Below are positions 15,449 to 16,424 of a stretch of DNA of 16,424 bases, one piece after another. A model generated the notes under the pieces. That model saw nothing but the letters and a program-made list of their open reading frames with translations. It was not told where the DNA came from and ran no database searches. Origin of the DNA: Halarsenatibacter sp964462585 (lineage in GTDB: Bacteria > Bacillota > Halanaerobiia > Halanaerobiales > Halarsenatibacteraceae); contig CAYXAK010000042.1 of NCBI GenBank assembly GCA_964462585.1, positions 1-16,424 on the forward strand, read 5' to 3'. Positions within the stretch are counted from its first letter, which is position 1; each line of letters opens with the position of its first letter. A program made the position numbers and the translations under genes.

Positions 15449-15540
15449 GTAAAATTAATTCGTGAAAACAGTAAATTTTCCTCCCTGATTTTCTCATTTT
15501 TTTGTTTTATAACCGCCGATTATCCTATCATCAGGATCTT

Positions 15541-16424
15541 TCAGATGCCGACATCCGCCACCAGCAGTACCTTAAATATTATTATGGAGAGGGGGGCGAG
15601 TATGATGCCCTGAAAACCCATCAGTGTCAGTCCCACATAGAGTCCCAGAAGCAGTATCAGGGGATGCACCCCTATACTTCTGGCCAGCATATTTGATTCC
15701 AGAAAGGGCCTGAAACTGGTGACTATCAAATAGACTGCAAGCAGTATGAGCGAATGAAGAGGGTTTATAAATAGATTGATCAGACTCAGGGGCATCAATA
15801 TAAAGCCCGGTCCCACCACGGGAATGAGATCGAGTATACCCGCTGAAATCGCCAGCAATATGGCATAGGGAAAATCGAGTATGGAGAGAATTACTCCCAC
15901 CCAGATCGTGGTATGTGTGATTATGAGCAGCTGTACACGGACATATGTGGTGAAATCTTTGACCATCTTCAGTTTATTTTTATCTGAAATATCGATCTTT
16001 TTTGATATAGCTTCAAACAGCTCATTTTTATCCCTGCTTATAAAGAAAGTGGCGAAGATAGTGAATATGATAAAGACAACGATGCCGGGTATATTAAATG
16101 TCAGATTCAGAATCCTGTTCATGGTCTGAGAGAGAATTCTCTCACCGCGCTGGTAGATAAGATATATATTCTGCTCTATTAAGGAGGCAACCTCATCGGG
16201 AATGACCTCAAAGAATTCCTCCTGCTGCTGAATCATAGATTCTATCTGCGTGGAGATGATCTCTCTGTACTGGGGAAGATAGCGGGCCAGATCTATCATC
16301 TCGGAGATAATGCTGGAGGTGAGAAGAGTTATGATGCTGATCACAATCAGCATAAAAACTGTTAAAGATATCAGAACTGCTGCCAGTCTGGGCAGATATT
16401 TTGAGAGAAAATTGACCGGCTTTT
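15541..16424 (-). CDS. AI-2E-family membrane protein (possibly YtvI-like), 5' end outside the window
   Basis: The open frame continues to the window edge, with 23 further residues upstream of the first internal Met at 16353, including the typical KYLPRLAAVLISLTVF start of this family. The visible 293 residues carry several transmembrane helices. After an extracellular-type stretch with QQQEEFFEVIP come FTIFATFFISRDKNELF and the diagnostic GILDLIPVVGPG. Further on are RPFLESNMLARSIGVHPLILLLGLYVG and a final glycine-rich helix. The family includes putative exporters, Na+/H+ antiporter-like proteins and the sporulation-associated YtvI; transport substrate cannot be stated. The gene stops 226 bases before the binding-protein gene, with no convincing terminator between. 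Confidence 0.88.
   Translation of the reverse strand, partial: KPVNFLSKYLPRLAAVLISLTVFMLIVISIITLLTSSIISEMIDLARYLPQYREIISTQIESMIQQQEEFFEVIPDEVASLIEQNIYLIYQRGERILSQTMNRILNLTFNIPGIVVFIIFTIFATFFISRDKNELFEAISKKIDISDKNKLKMVKDFTTYVRVQLLIITHTTIWVGVILSILDFPYAILLAISAGILDLIPVVGPGFILMPLSLINLFINPLHSLILLAVYLIVTSFRPFLESNMLARSIGVHPLILLLGLYVGLTLMGFQGIILAPLSIIIFKVLLVADVGI

Noticed and set aside
15519..15540. Small hairpin ATCCT/AGGAT just after the AI-2E-family stop codon
   Set aside because: The stem has only 5 pairs and no T-run follows on the minus strand, so it cannot be called a terminator.
1..16424. Search for CRISPR arrays, insertion sequences, tRNA or rRNA genes and riboswitches
   Set aside because: No regularly spaced repeats, transposase-like frames or recognisable structural RNA patterns were seen; gene density and context look like ordinary core chromosome.

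Overview
The window looks like chromosomal DNA from a halophilic, probably anaerobic, outer-membrane-bearing Firmicute-grade bacterium such as a member of the Halanaerobiales. That placement is an inference. It rests on strongly acidic proteins (especially the secreted sugar-binding protein), Firmicute-type genes (a YlbF-family protein, AGGAGG ribosome binding sites, some TTG starts), and a binding protein that has an ordinary signal peptide and no lipobox, which suits a periplasm. No mobile element, CRISPR array, tRNA or rRNA was seen. The sequence is a draft scaffold with one 100-N gap.

All genes but one lie on the minus strand, so transcription mostly runs from high to low coordinates. Right end to about 10.9 kb: the 3' part of an AI-2E-family membrane protein (15541-16424), a 226-base intergenic region rich in inverted repeats, then a sugar ABC transporter cluster. 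The cluster consists of a ThuE-like binding protein, an intercistronic terminator, two permeases overlapping by 4 bases, and a LacI-family regulator. No ATPase gene is present. A large hairpin ends this unit. From about 10.8 to 8.4 kb, a promoter drives a MalY/PatB-type C-S lyase and an HI0933-type flavoprotein.

The only plus-strand gene, a YlbF-family protein (7923-8297), has its own promoter and terminator. Divergent from it, a promoter near 7.8 kb starts a long, tightly packed minus-strand operon that runs out of the window at base 1. Its order is: plant-type glutamate-cysteine ligase, ATP-grasp ligase of the glutathionylspermidine-synthase/circularly permuted type, acylphosphatase, nicotinamidase, THUMP-domain RNA methyltransferase, EamA transporter, dapB, asd, and the first codons of what is probably dapA. 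The end of the operon is the diaminopimelate/lysine branch. Its start looks like a two-enzyme route to a gamma-glutamylcysteine-derived low-molecular-weight thiol, whose product cannot be read from sequence. This pair is the most interesting biology in the window.

The assembly gap at 6334-6433 sits in the 3' end of the glutamate-cysteine ligase gene. Both sides of the gap carry the same 55 bases exactly. Collapsing them restores an uninterrupted 446-residue ligase that ends 2 bases before the next gene, so the gap is almost certainly a scaffolding artefact and not a real interruption.
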